Assembly (NCBI RefSeq): GCF_028890305.1
Contig: NZ_JARBXM010000001.1
Coordinates: 1,158,501-1,222,500 of the forward strand
Direction of reading: 5' to 3'
Length of the DNA stretch: 64,000 nt
Origin: Candidatus Methanosphaera massiliense
GTDB taxonomy: Archaea; Methanobacteriota; Methanobacteria; Methanobacteriales; Methanobacteriaceae
Positions 39,349 to 48,804 of the stretch are shown piece after piece. Position 1 is the stretch's first letter; each line of letters starts with the position of its first letter. Both the position numbers and the translations under genes were made by a program. The notes below the pieces were generated by a model that saw only the letters and a program-made list of their open reading frames with translations, did no database searches and had not been told where the DNA came from.

Positions 39349-40200
39349 TTGGTTAAAGATAGACATGTCATTGAAGCATTAGGTAAAACAAGGATTGTTA
39401 TAGAAGATGGGGAGGTTATAGATGTAGGAGATATTCAGGTAGATTACTGTCCAATGTTTAAGGATATGCATGGTGTAGATAAGCTTAATAAGGAATTTAT
39501 TAAAAAGAATATAGAGTTTAGAATAGATGATTTTGGTATGTGTACTCCTGATAGAGTAATTAAGATGAATGATGCTGTTACTGTTGGTATTTCCGAGATT
39601 CTCAGAACTAATGTTGAGAATGGTGATATTGATTGTGTTGTAGGAGCATGTGATGGAGTAGGAACATTACTGATGGAAGACCCTGCTATTATCCAGGGTG
39701 TTGGTGGCCGTGTTTCAGGTCTTATTAGTACTACTCCTATTGATAGTTTAATTAAAAGACTTGAAGATGAAGGATGTATTGTATTAAATCCTGAAACTGC
39801 CGAGTTAGATCCACTTGCTGGTTTAAAGCTTGCCATTGAAAAGGGTTATAAGAATATTGCTATTACAGTTATTCCGGGTATGATTGTTAAAGAATTGCGT
39901 GATTATCCAGTTCCTGATGACGTTAATGTGTATATTTTTGTTGCTCATACAACTCTTTGTTCTGATGAGCTTGCAGAGGTTTTATTTGATAATGCTGATA
40001 TCATAACTGCCTGTGCTTCTAAAGCATTGTTTGATTATGCTGATGAACATAAACCATATTATTATGGTAAAAAGATTCCAATTTTCTGCGGTACTAGTGA
40101 CGGACGCAGATTTTTAGATGCTCGTCTTGAATATCTAGGTAAGCCTTTAACTACTAATGAGCCAATGGACAGGAGTAATAATCCACGTCCTCTTATATAA
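39349..40200 (+). CDS. Methanogenesis marker protein 8 (DUF2099)
   Basis: A 283-residue protein of the DUF2099 family, present across methanogens and used as a methanogenesis marker; its reaction is unknown. Notable segments are CPMFKDMHGVDKL, MCTPDRVIKMNDAVTVGISE, VVGACDGVGTLLMEDPAIIQ, GGRVSGLISTTPI and FVAHTTLCSDELAEVLFDNA. Conserved cysteines (VGACDG, ITACASK, IFCGTSDGRR) could bind metal or a cluster. The start is probably TTG 39349 after GGTGATTAG; GTG 39340 is the alternative. It is not next to other methanogenesis genes here. Confidence 0.85.
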   Translation: MVKDRHVIEALGKTRIVIEDGEVIDVGDIQVDYCPMFKDMHGVDKLNKEFIKKNIEFRIDDFGMCTPDRVIKMNDAVTVGISEILRTNVENGDIDCVVGACDGVGTLLMEDPAIIQGVGGRVSGLISTTPIDSLIKRLEDEGCIVLNPETAELDPLAGLKLAIEKGYKNIAITVIPGMIVKELRDYPVPDDVNVYIFVAHTTLCSDELAEVLFDNADIITACASKALFDYADEHKPYYYGKKIPIFCGTSDGRRFLDARLEYLGKPLTTNEPMDRSNNPRPLI

Positions 40201-40339
40201 TTCCTCTTTTTCGTATTCCTTTTTTTATTTTATTGATTTATTTAAATTTGTAAATAACTATAAATATATTAATTAACAAAATCAGTAATATATATGATAA
40301 TAGTAAAAAAATTTTATATATATGAACCGATGTGATAAA

Positions 40340-41098
40340 ATGGAAATAACTCAAACAGCAAAAGAAAACAAAGAAAAAATACTGCCAAACCAGAAAACAT
40401 CACTAGAAGAAACAGATCCTGAACTACTAGAAATCATGGACAATTTCATATTCGATGAAACACAGCAACACAACACACTAACATACAGAACAACAACACT
40501 AATAACCCTAGCAGCACTAATAACAAACCAATCACAGCAACTATACATGAAAATACTAGAAGGAGCAATAGACAATGGAATAAAACCAATAGAGATAAAA
40601 GAAGTACTATACCAGACAATACCATACGCAGGATTATCAAAAGTATACGACTTCATAGACCTAACAAACCAGGTACTAGATGAAAAAGGAGTAGATGTAC
40701 CATTACCTGGACAATCAACAACAAACAGAAACAACAGAAAAGAAAAAGGATACCAAATACAAACACAATACTTCGGAAAAGAAAATATAGATGCAATGAA
40801 AGAAAATGCACCAAAAAACCAAGAACACTTATATGACTTCCTAGAAAGTTACTGTTTCGGTGATTTCTATACAAGAACAGGACTAGACGACAAGGATAGA
40901 GAAATTATAACATTCTCAATAATAGCATCACTAAGAGGATGTGAAAACCAGCTAAGAGGACATACTGGTGGAAATCTTTCTGTAGGAAATACAAAAGAAG
41001 ACTTGATTAGTGCAGTTACAGTACTGTTACCATACAATGGATTCCCAAGAACATTAAATGCACTAGCAATTATAAATGAGATATGTGATGCACAATAA
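40340..41098 (+). CDS. Carboxymuconolactone decarboxylase-like (AhpD-fold) protein, two-domain
   Basis: A 252-residue protein with two tandem CMD domains. The first (about 22-100) contains YRTTTLITLAALITNQSQQL and lacks cysteines. The second (about 150-245) has REIITFSIIASLRGCENQLR followed by GHTGG, so it keeps one cysteine and the histidine but not the CxxC pair of AhpD. A peroxidase-reductase or small-molecule decarboxylase role is possible. ATG 40340 is preferred over ATG 40322 because GTGATA precedes it. Codons are strikingly A-rich. Confidence 0.82.
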   Translation: MEITQTAKENKEKILPNQKTSLEETDPELLEIMDNFIFDETQQHNTLTYRTTTLITLAALITNQSQQLYMKILEGAIDNGIKPIEIKEVLYQTIPYAGLSKVYDFIDLTNQVLDEKGVDVPLPGQSTTNRNNRKEKGYQIQTQYFGKENIDAMKENAPKNQEHLYDFLESYCFGDFYTRTGLDDKDREIITFSIIASLRGCENQLRGHTGGNLSVGNTKEDLISAVTVLLPYNGFPRTLNALAIINEICDAQ

Positions 41099-41319
41099 AT
41101 AAATATAATATAAATTAGGATGTAAAAAATTAGAATAAAACAGCTACTTCATATAGCTTACATGATTGAGAAAATAGAATTACACATACTACTTTAATAA
41201 TCTAAACGATGCTTATAATTATAATTAAAGTTTTTAATAAAACAGTTTAAAAAAATATAGGTTATTCTAAAATAAATTAAAATTATTATAATTAAATTAA
41301 TTAATAGGAGATGGAAGAA

Positions 41320-41724
41320 ATGAGTAATGATGAAATATTATTTGGAAAAGGTGAAGTAAACCCATACGGGGAGTTCTTCAGTGGAAAAAGTTATCTAAAA
41401 ATGTTAACAACAGAAGGAGTGCCAATAGGAAACGTAACATTTGAACCAGGATGCAGAAACAACTGGCACATCCACCACGCAGACAAAGGTGGAGGACAAA
41501 TACTACTAGCAACACATGGTGAAGGATGGTATCAAGCAGAAGGTGAAGAAGCACAAAAACTAACACCGGGATCAGTAGTAGTAATACCAGCAGGTGTAAA
41601 ACACTGGCATGGAGCCACAAAGGATAGTGAATTTACCCACCTAGCAGTAGAAGTACCTGGTGAGAACTGTTCCAATGAATGGTTAGAACCGGTAAGTGAT
41701 GAAGACTACGATAAACTAGAATAA
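41320..41724 (+). CDS. Cupin-domain protein
   Basis: A 134-residue single-domain cupin. Motif 1 is visible as GCRNNWHIHHADKGGGQILL and motif 2 as PGSVVVIPAGVKHWHGA, giving the usual histidine/glutamate metal site. It resembles the cupins often fused to or paired with carboxymuconolactone decarboxylase proteins, and one lies directly upstream. ATG 41320 is preferred over ATG 41311 because AGGAG at 41306-41310 touches the latter. Confidence 0.88.
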   Translation: MSNDEILFGKGEVNPYGEFFSGKSYLKMLTTEGVPIGNVTFEPGCRNNWHIHHADKGGGQILLATHGEGWYQAEGEEAQKLTPGSVVVIPAGVKHWHGATKDSEFTHLAVEVPGENCSNEWLEPVSDEDYDKLE

Positions 41725-41853
41725 AATAATATTATAATCATCACCCACTCTTTTTTTTTAAAAATATACAATTTTTTCATTATACTTCACTTAATTTATT
41801 ACACTTAAACTAAATAATATAATAATATAAAACTATTTCAAGAGTAGGTAAGG

Positions 41854-42600
41854 ATGATAAAAGAAGCAACTTGTTATATTAATGATGAATCTATTTATAT
41901 GAAAATTTATCAACCAGACAAAATAGAAGGTAAATATCCAACAGTAATATTATCACATGGATTATCCCTAAATCATACATTTATGATACCTTATGCAGAG
42001 AAATTATTAAAAAAGAACATTGTCAGTGTAGTATTTGATTTTAGAGGTGGTGGATATGACTCTAAAAGTGATGGAAATATAAGTGACATGACCTTAAATA
42101 GTGAAATGGATGATTTAAACCAGGTACTTGATTTTGTAAGGACATTAGATTATGTGGATAAAGATAACATATATCTAGCAGGTCATAGTCAGGGTGGATT
42201 AATAAGTAGTCTCATTGCACCGACAAGAAGTAATGATATAAGAGGTTTATTCCTATTTGCACCAGCATATGTCATACCATTTGATGTAAAGGAATATCCG
42301 GATAATATGCGAGAAAAGAATGTTATGAGATTAATGCCAGAATATCTTGGTACTACCTATGTGGAATCTGTAAATAATATTGATGTGTATAATACTATTA
42401 GTAGATATGATGGTGATGTTTATATCTTTCAAGGAAAAAAGGATACACGTGTTCCAGTTAGATATGTAATTAAGGCAAGTGATGTTCTTAGTAATTCCCA
42501 TTTAATACTATTTGATGAGGAGGAACATAGATTCACAGATGAAACTAAGGATGTAGTTGTTGACAAGATTAGTGAAGTTATAGCAGACAATAGATTATAA
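41854..42600 (+). CDS. Alpha/beta hydrolase
   Basis: A 248-residue cytoplasmic serine hydrolase with a complete triad: nucleophile S112 in GHSQGG, D197 in GKKDTRVP and H225 in EEEHRF. The oxyanion segment LSHGLSLN is at 34-41. The layout resembles acyl esterases/peptidases of the dienelactone or feruloyl esterase-like group, but the substrate is unknown. Confidence 0.86.
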   Translation: MIKEATCYINDESIYMKIYQPDKIEGKYPTVILSHGLSLNHTFMIPYAEKLLKKNIVSVVFDFRGGGYDSKSDGNISDMTLNSEMDDLNQVLDFVRTLDYVDKDNIYLAGHSQGGLISSLIAPTRSNDIRGLFLFAPAYVIPFDVKEYPDNMREKNVMRLMPEYLGTTYVESVNNIDVYNTISRYDGDVYIFQGKKDTRVPVRYVIKASDVLSNSHLILFDEEEHRFTDETKDVVVDKISEVIADNRL

Positions 42601-42839
42601 GAATACTCTCTTATTATAATCATATTTCCTATTAGATTTACCTGTAAATGGAAGCTATCTCTTTTTTACTATTTTTTATCATATTTTTAGAGAATTATTT
42701 TATATTACATGTATATTTCAAAGACTAATTTACCCTATTTAATATTTGTGTATGAAAATCTTATTATTATAGATAAAACATAATATAATAATAGAATAAA
42801 AGAAAATAATAATAAATTTATTAGGGAGACAGTAATACA

Positions 42840-43664
42840 ATGGTAAATCCAAACAAAAAAGTAAAAAGACCCGATGGATTAGGTAAAATCTACAGATACA
42901 AGACAGATGAAGATAATAAAATATTAACATTACCTATAAAACAATTACTAAAAGATAACTATATTTACATATACAGAGCAGTAAACAATGAAAACTTCTA
43001 CATTAATCCAGAGGATTCATGCTTCTTTTTTAAGGAGATATTATATGACAATGAAGTAGTAGGCTTTGCAGCATACAGGGGAAGTGACATAAATAATCAA
43101 TCACTTGTAATGCAATACATATATATCTTACCAGAATACAGGGGAAACGGATTACTGATAGAAGAAATAGATGAAGCATCAACATTATTTGAATCTAGCA
43201 TTCTCATAGAATATCCAAATAAATACATTGTAAATTCATTATTAAAACATAAAATGGCAAGAGTATTAAATGACAGATATGTAGTATCAAGAATTCCATT
43301 TATTGTACCGATGATGTCTCTAGAAGATGCAACTAGTGGTATTGTAAGGGAAGATTATGACATGACCGATAAAAAAGGATACAGTAAATTATCATTGATT
43401 TATGATTTAGATTTATGTGCAGTAGTAGGACTAGCATCAACTGATGCTGAAAACATGTTTGATGAAGATAAAGTTACAGAAGAAGATGACTTAAACAACT
43501 ATAACACAATGAGCCTACCATTAAAAATAGATAATGATAAATTTGACTGCATAAACAAAAGAAGTAACGACCCTCTAATAAATAATGGAACATACTTTGA
43601 TGAAGTTCGTAAAATAATAGATGATAAAAACGATGTTATACAGAACTGGTTAACCATTTTATAA
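42840..43664 (+). CDS. GNAT-like acetyltransferase domain protein
   Basis: A 274-residue protein. Residues about 40-135 form a GNAT-like fold with FAAYRGSDINNQSLVMQYIY and the cofactor loop LPEYRGNGLLIEEI. The C-terminal 130 residues (after SRIPFIVPMMSLEDATSG) are acidic and not recognised. The substrate is unknown. A GGGAGAC site precedes the ATG. Confidence 0.68.
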   Translation: MVNPNKKVKRPDGLGKIYRYKTDEDNKILTLPIKQLLKDNYIYIYRAVNNENFYINPEDSCFFFKEILYDNEVVGFAAYRGSDINNQSLVMQYIYILPEYRGNGLLIEEIDEASTLFESSILIEYPNKYIVNSLLKHKMARVLNDRYVVSRIPFIVPMMSLEDATSGIVREDYDMTDKKGYSKLSLIYDLDLCAVVGLASTDAENMFDEDKVTEEDDLNNYNTMSLPLKIDNDKFDCINKRSNDPLINNGTYFDEVRKIIDDKNDVIQNWLTIL

Positions 43665-43726
43665 CCACATTAACCTTAACCACCATTCTTTTTCATATAA
43701 TAAACAAATACTTTTCAGGTGAGCCA

Positions 43727-44485
43727 ATGATAATATATTTTACAAGCACAGGTAACTGTGAATATGTATCAAAAAGAATAGCAGAACGTACGCATGACTA
43801 CACAGTATCAATGATAGAAAGTAATAAAAATAAGCAATTTGAATTTCACTTAGAAAAACAAGAACCATTAGGTATAGTAATACCAACATATTTCTGGGGA
43901 CTACCAACATTTGTAGAAGACTATATGTCACAAATAAAAATAACATCTGAAAACAATAATCCATACATATACATAATAACAACCTATGGAACAACACCTG
44001 GCTACTCAGCAGGATATCTAGAAGAATATATTACAGATATAAACCTAGAAGTATCATTTAAAGCTAGTGTAAAAATGCCTGATGACTGGACAGTACGCTT
44101 TGATTTATCAGATCCTGAAAAAATCAGCAAACAAATACTAGAAGCGGACAAACAAATCAATAACATTATTCCACGAATAGTAAATAAGGAATCAGGAAAC
44201 TATGTAAAACGTGAAATACCACGATTTATATCAAATATGGCAAGAGGTCCCTATGATAAAGGCAGAAAAACAAGTCACTTGCATGTTGAAAATAACTGCA
44301 CTGGATGTGGTATATGTGCTAATAACTGTCCAATAGATGCAATTGAATTAATAGATAATAGGCCACATTGGAAAACAGAGTATTGTGTGATGTGTTTACG
44401 TTGTTTACATCATTGTCCTACCTTTTCTATTCAATATGATAATAAAACACAAAATCATGGACAATATATACATCCAAAGATATAA
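43727..44485 (+). CDS. EFR1-family flavodoxin-ferredoxin fusion
   Basis: A 252-residue fusion. The N-terminal flavodoxin domain (about 1-150) starts MIIYFTSTGNCEYVSKRIAE with the FMN loop STGNC. The C-terminal part carries two 4Fe-4S groups, CTGCGICANNCP and CVMCLRCLHHCP (about 199-235). It would shuttle electrons between flavin and clusters. GGTGA lies ahead of the ATG. It precedes the macrodomain gene by 185 bases. Confidence 0.9.
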   Translation: MIIYFTSTGNCEYVSKRIAERTHDYTVSMIESNKNKQFEFHLEKQEPLGIVIPTYFWGLPTFVEDYMSQIKITSENNNPYIYIITTYGTTPGYSAGYLEEYITDINLEVSFKASVKMPDDWTVRFDLSDPEKISKQILEADKQINNIIPRIVNKESGNYVKREIPRFISNMARGPYDKGRKTSHLHVENNCTGCGICANNCPIDAIELIDNRPHWKTEYCVMCLRCLHHCPTFSIQYDNKTQNHGQYIHPKI

Positions 44486-44670
44486 TGATCTTCCGTTCAT
44501 AATATATCCCCTCCCATTTTCACTACTTTTTATACTATTTCTTTTTATATGTAACTAAAAAGTAACTCTTTACTTTAATAACTACTAACATATAACGTTA
44601 ATAATAAATAAGAATATACGAAGTTTGCAATGATAACATAATTAAAATATTAAAAGGAGGGAGCTAGTAA

Positions 44671-45468
44671 ATGGATACAATAGATTATCTAATAGATTAC
44701 CTTTTAAAGGAAAATCCTAAAATAAGAGTTACTCATAATCCTGAAAATGATGAGGAAAAATTCAGATTATATCGTAGTTTATGTAATATAAGACAACCTA
44801 ATCCTATAAATGAAAAATACTTAGAAAAAGAAGATGAATTACTGAGTAAAATAACAGAAAATAAGAATCTAACAGATTACAGGAATATACAATTATTAGA
44901 GGACAGGATACCAGAAAACAATGTTAATAATGATGATATTATAGCTATATGGAAGGGTGATATCACATCAATAAAAGTTGGAGCAATAGTTAATGCTGCT
45001 AATTCACAGGGACTGGGATGTTTTTCTCCATGTCATAATTGTATAGATAATCAGATACATACATATGCAGGCGTATCATTGAGATTAGAATGTAATAAAA
45101 TAATGAAAGATAGGGATTATAATTTACCTACTGGTGAAGCATTTATTACTAAGGCATATAATCTACCAGCAGATTATGTGATTCATACTGTAGGACCAAT
45201 ACTAAGAGATAAAGTATATGATGAACAAATACAGCAGTTATCTGATTGTTATACAAATTCATTACGTTTAGCTCAGGAAAATAATATTAGAAGTATATCT
45301 ATTCCTTGTATCTCTACAGGAGTATTTAGATTTCCTGCAGATTTAGCATCACAGGTTGCATTGAAAGCTGTGGATGACTACTTAGATACTAATAATGATG
45401 CATTTGATAAGGTAATATTTAATTTATATAATGATAAGGATGTGAATGTATATGAAAGAACTATTTGA
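44671..45468 (+). CDS. Zinc-type macrodomain, protein-ADP-ribose hydrolase (SirTM-linked)
   Basis: Removes ADP-ribose from protein, opposing the sirtuin encoded next. The 265-residue product has an N-terminal helical extension (1-85), then the macro fold: IWKGDITSIKVGAIVNAANS (93-112), and the zinc motif GCFSPCHNCIDNQIH with C117, H122 and C124. IHTVGP (171-176) and the STGVFRFP loop (215-222) follow. This Cys/His set defines the zinc-dependent macrodomains found beside class-M sirtuins. A strong AAAGGAGGG site precedes the ATG. The 3' end overlaps the sirtuin gene by 23 bases. Confidence 0.9.
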   Translation: MDTIDYLIDYLLKENPKIRVTHNPENDEEKFRLYRSLCNIRQPNPINEKYLEKEDELLSKITENKNLTDYRNIQLLEDRIPENNVNNDDIIAIWKGDITSIKVGAIVNAANSQGLGCFSPCHNCIDNQIHTYAGVSLRLECNKIMKDRDYNLPTGEAFITKAYNLPADYVIHTVGPILRDKVYDEQIQQLSDCYTNSLRLAQENNIRSISIPCISTGVFRFPADLASQVALKAVDDYLDTNNDAFDKVIFNLYNDKDVNVYERTI

Positions 45469-46360
45469 GCGTATTAATCAATTACAGAACTTATTAGGAG
45501 AATCTGATTATGTGATAATCGGTGGTGGTGCTGGTTTATCAACAGCAGCTGGCATAGATTATGGTGGTGAAAGATTTACAAGTAACTTTAAGGAATTTAT
45601 TGAAAAATATAATTTCACAGACATGTATACTGCTGGTTTTTATCCATTCAAATCACAGGAGGAGAAATGGGCTTACTGGGCTAAGCATGTATATATGAAT
45701 AATGTAGGTATGGGTTCTACTGAGTTGTATAAGAAGTTATATGATCTTGTAAAAGATAAAAATTATTTTGTTATAACTACAAATGTTGATGATCAATTTG
45801 TTAAGTCAGGCTTTGATGATGAAAAGGTTTTTGCAACACAGGGAAGTTACAGACTCATACAATGTAAGAATGCTTGTCATGATAAATTATACGATGATAC
45901 AGAAATTGTTAAAGAAATGATGGCTATTACTGATTCAGAATTAAAGATTCCCTCTGATTTAGTTCCAAAGTGTCCAGTCTGTGGTAAAGATATGGAATTA
46001 AACTTGCGTATAGATAATAACTTTGTAGAGGATGAAACATGGCAAAAACATAATAATGATTATCGTGATTTTGTGAATAATGCAAAGAAGGGTAAAACAC
46101 TATTATTAGAGTTTGGTGTAGGATTTAATACGCCTGCAATAATAAGATTTCCATTTGAATCAATTGCAGCACAGTATGATGACTGGAATCTTGTCAGATT
46201 TAATAAGGATAATCTGGAATTAGTTGTTGTTCAGAATAATCAAGCTAGTTTACTACCAGTTTCAAAGTTGGATGATATTAAGTTATCTAATAATTTTCAG
46301 GATAGATATATTCCATTTTCAGAAGATATTGAATTAGTTATAGATGAATTATTATCTTAA
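45446..46360 (+). CDS. Class-M sirtuin (SirTM), protein ADP-ribosyltransferase
   Basis: Uses NAD to ADP-ribosylate proteins; in bacterial pathogens the known target is lipoylated GcvH-L. The 304 residues contain GGGAGLSTAAG (26-36), TTNVDDQF (111-118) and TQGSY (131-135). In TQGSY the catalytic histidine of deacetylating sirtuins is replaced by Q132, the SirTM hallmark. C140, C144, C176 and C179 form a likely zinc site. It overlaps the macrodomain gene, so the two are translated together. No gcvH, lplA or lipoate gene is visible nearby, so the target here is unknown. Confidence 0.9.
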   Translation: MYMKELFERINQLQNLLGESDYVIIGGGAGLSTAAGIDYGGERFTSNFKEFIEKYNFTDMYTAGFYPFKSQEEKWAYWAKHVYMNNVGMGSTELYKKLYDLVKDKNYFVITTNVDDQFVKSGFDDEKVFATQGSYRLIQCKNACHDKLYDDTEIVKEMMAITDSELKIPSDLVPKCPVCGKDMELNLRIDNNFVEDETWQKHNNDYRDFVNNAKKGKTLLLEFGVGFNTPAIIRFPFESIAAQYDDWNLVRFNKDNLELVVVQNNQASLLPVSKLDDIKLSNNFQDRYIPFSEDIELVIDELLS

Positions 46361-46514
46361 TTACTTATTTTTTTTAATAGAACTTTGATTAGTTTTATAT
46401 TTTATTAGAAGGTGTATTATATTAATTATATCTTGAAAAAAAGTAAGTATTATTAATTACTTGAAATATAATATTATGAAGATAACAGTAATAATTAATA
46501 TGATGATTACATGG

Positions 46515-46549
46515 TTATGTTAAATATTATAGTATAAACATTAACATAA
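46515..46549. promoter_or_regulatory. Inverted repeat upstream of glutathione peroxidase
   Basis: TTATGTTAA (46515-46523) and TTAACATAA (46541-46549) form a perfect 9-base inverted repeat about 70-100 bases ahead of the peroxidase start. Related half-sites (CATAACA) recur just downstream. It may be an operator for a redox regulator. The regulator is not identified. Confidence 0.35.
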
Positions 46550-46618
46550 TATTATAAACATAACATTTGTTTAGATTATTTTTTGTAAAATACAATTTAA
46601 TCAAGAGGTATGATTAAT

Positions 46619-47164
46619 ATGTCTGTATATGATTACGAAGTAAAAGATGATAAAGGAGAATTAGTATCCTTAAAGAAATATGAAGGTAAGGTTTTATTAA
46701 TTGTTAATTCTGCAACAGAATGCGGATTTACTCCTCAGTATAACGAACTAACAAGCATATATAATGAATTTAAGGATGATGGATTTGTAATTCTTGATTT
46801 CCCATGTAATCAATTTGGAGGTCAAGCACCTGGTACGACTGCTGAAATTAAGGAAACATGCAGACTTAAATTTTTAGTAGAATATCCTATATTTGATAAA
46901 ATAGAAGTAAATGGAGATAATGAGATTCCATTATACACTTATCTTAAACAGGAAAAGGGTTTTGAAGGCTTTGATGAAGAACATGAATTAACACCTATTA
47001 TTAAGGATATTGTTAGTAAGATAGACCCTGATTATGAAAATAATAGTGATATTAAATGGAATTTCACTAAGTTTTTAATAGACAGGGAAGGTAATGTTGT
47101 TAAAAGATTTGAGCCTACTAAGGATTTAAAAGTTGTAAAAAGTGAGATAAAAGAGTTATTATAA
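46619..47164 (+). CDS. Glutathione peroxidase-family thiol peroxidase
   Basis: A 181-residue peroxidase reducing hydroperoxides, most likely with thioredoxin-type donors since methanogens lack glutathione. C35 in NSATECGFTPQ is the peroxidatic cysteine (cysteine, not selenocysteine). C63 lies in DFPCNQFGGQ and C81 in ETCRLKF. The tryptophan-asparagine pair appears in KWNFTKFL. ATG 46619 is preferred over ATG 46610 because the AGAGG site ends one base ahead of the latter. It overlaps the flavodoxin gene by one base. Confidence 0.9.
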   Translation: MSVYDYEVKDDKGELVSLKKYEGKVLLIVNSATECGFTPQYNELTSIYNEFKDDGFVILDFPCNQFGGQAPGTTAEIKETCRLKFLVEYPIFDKIEVNGDNEIPLYTYLKQEKGFEGFDEEHELTPIIKDIVSKIDPDYENNSDIKWNFTKFLIDREGNVVKRFEPTKDLKVVKSEIKELL

Positions 47165-47571
47165 TGAATGTTGCAATTAGATATTATTCAAAATCGGGGC
47201 ATACTGAAACATTAGCTAATGCTATCTCAGAGGAGATGGACGTTCCAGCTAAACCTATATCTGAGGGTCTCGATGAGGATGTGGATGTTTTATTTTTAGG
47301 TAGTAGTATTTATGGTAATTCTATTGATCCGGCAGTTGTTGAATTTTTCAATAACCTTGATGTAAATATTGGCTGTATTGTGAGTTTCAGTACTGCGGGT
47401 ATTATGGAATCTACTTATGATCAGATTAAAGAATTAACCGACTTATTTGACATTAAGTTATCCCTTGATGAATTTCATTGTCCTGGTGAATTTGCTGGTA
47501 TTAATGCGGGCAGACCTAACAAGGATGATGTTGAGGATGTTAAGGCTTTTGTCAAAGGTTTGTTTGATTAA
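47164..47571 (+). CDS. Flavodoxin-like protein
   Basis: A 135-residue flavodoxin-fold protein with the FMN phosphate loop YYSKSGHTET at residues 7-16 and the GSSIYGNSIDP ring loop near residue 50. It starts on the last base of the peroxidase stop codon, so the two are coupled. It may deliver electrons to the peroxidase pathway. The partner is inferred only from gene order. Confidence 0.85.
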   Translation: MNVAIRYYSKSGHTETLANAISEEMDVPAKPISEGLDEDVDVLFLGSSIYGNSIDPAVVEFFNNLDVNIGCIVSFSTAGIMESTYDQIKELTDLFDIKLSLDEFHCPGEFAGINAGRPNKDDVEDVKAFVKGLFD

Positions 47572-47815
47572 ATCTATTTTTTATTTTATTTTTTTTGTAG
47601 TGTTATGTTTATATAGGAGGTTTAATAAATTATTAATTAACAATGTTATATTTTATTTTGTATAATAAATAATAAAAAAATTATAATAAACAATAAAAAA
47701 ATATGAAAAATAAACCAATAAAAAAGAAAAAATAAAGAAAAACAAACAAAATATAAAAAGATGAAAAGATAAAATATTAATATATAATAACGTCTAAAAA
47801 GAAGGAGGTGACAAA

Positions 47816-48664
47816 ATGTGTGAATTATTCGGTGTCAGTAGTAATAAGAAAACACAAATAAATGAGTATCTAGAAGCTTTTTATAAACACTCAAACCAAC
47901 ATCCGGATGGATGGGGATTAGCATTAATGCGAAACAAAGAATCAAAAATAGAAAAAGAACCAATAAAAGCATCCGACTCAAAAAAATTAAGAAGAATACT
48001 AGACAATCCAATAATAACAAAAAACGCATTCGCACATATAAGACTAGCAACAACAGGACAGATGGAACCAAAAAACTGTCACCCTTTCAAAAAAATAGAC
48101 AATAACAATCGAACATGGACATTAATGCATAACGGAACAATATTCAACAATACGAAAATAGAACAATACAAAACCATACAAGAAGGAGACACAGACTCAG
48201 AAAGAGTACTACTATACCTAGTAGATGAAATAAACAAAACAGAAAACAAAATAAAAAGACAACTAACAAGCAAAGAACGATTCGAATTATTAGACAAACT
48301 AGTTACAGACCTAGCAAAAGACAATAAACTAAATTTGATGTTATATGATGGATCATTAATGTATTTCCATACAAACAGTGAAGGTGGACTACATTACCTA
48401 AAAAAAGAGAATACTATCTACGTTACAACAAACAAACTAAACAATGAAAACTGGGAAGTATTTCCATTAAACACATTAATAGCAGTTAAAGATGGAAAAA
48501 TAGTACACCAAGGAAAAACACATAACAATGAATACAGAATCACATTAGAAAACTTCAAATTCATCATGAACAACCTAACACCTACAATGAAAGAAAATCT
48601 AATAAAAAACTTTGGAGAAATAACACCCGAAAGATTCTTGGAATCTCAACAACCCGAAGTATAA
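47816..48664 (+). CDS. Class II glutamine amidotransferase (stand-alone GATase)
   Basis: A 282-residue N-terminal-nucleophile amidotransferase. C2 is the nucleophile (MCELFGVSSN). Further motifs are HPDGWGLAL, FAHIRLATTGQ, CHPF and MHNGTIFNN. This is the YafJ/GATase_4 arrangement without a synthase domain, so ammonia acceptor and pathway are unknown. A strong GAAGGAGGTGA site precedes the ATG. The gene is strongly A-rich in codon choice. Confidence 0.88.
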   Translation: MCELFGVSSNKKTQINEYLEAFYKHSNQHPDGWGLALMRNKESKIEKEPIKASDSKKLRRILDNPIITKNAFAHIRLATTGQMEPKNCHPFKKIDNNNRTWTLMHNGTIFNNTKIEQYKTIQEGDTDSERVLLYLVDEINKTENKIKRQLTSKERFELLDKLVTDLAKDNKLNLMLYDGSLMYFHTNSEGGLHYLKKENTIYVTTNKLNNENWEVFPLNTLIAVKDGKIVHQGKTHNNEYRITLENFKFIMNNLTPTMKENLIKNFGEITPERFLESQQPEV

Positions 48665-48804
48665 GAATATGATTTCTTATCTCTCTTTCCCTCCCTATAT
48701 TTATTCTTTTTCTATAAAATCCTTGTTAACTATTTACAGTATTAGATACATATATAATAATTAGTTTTTTTATTTTAATATGTAATAATAAGGAGTATAT
48801 AAAA

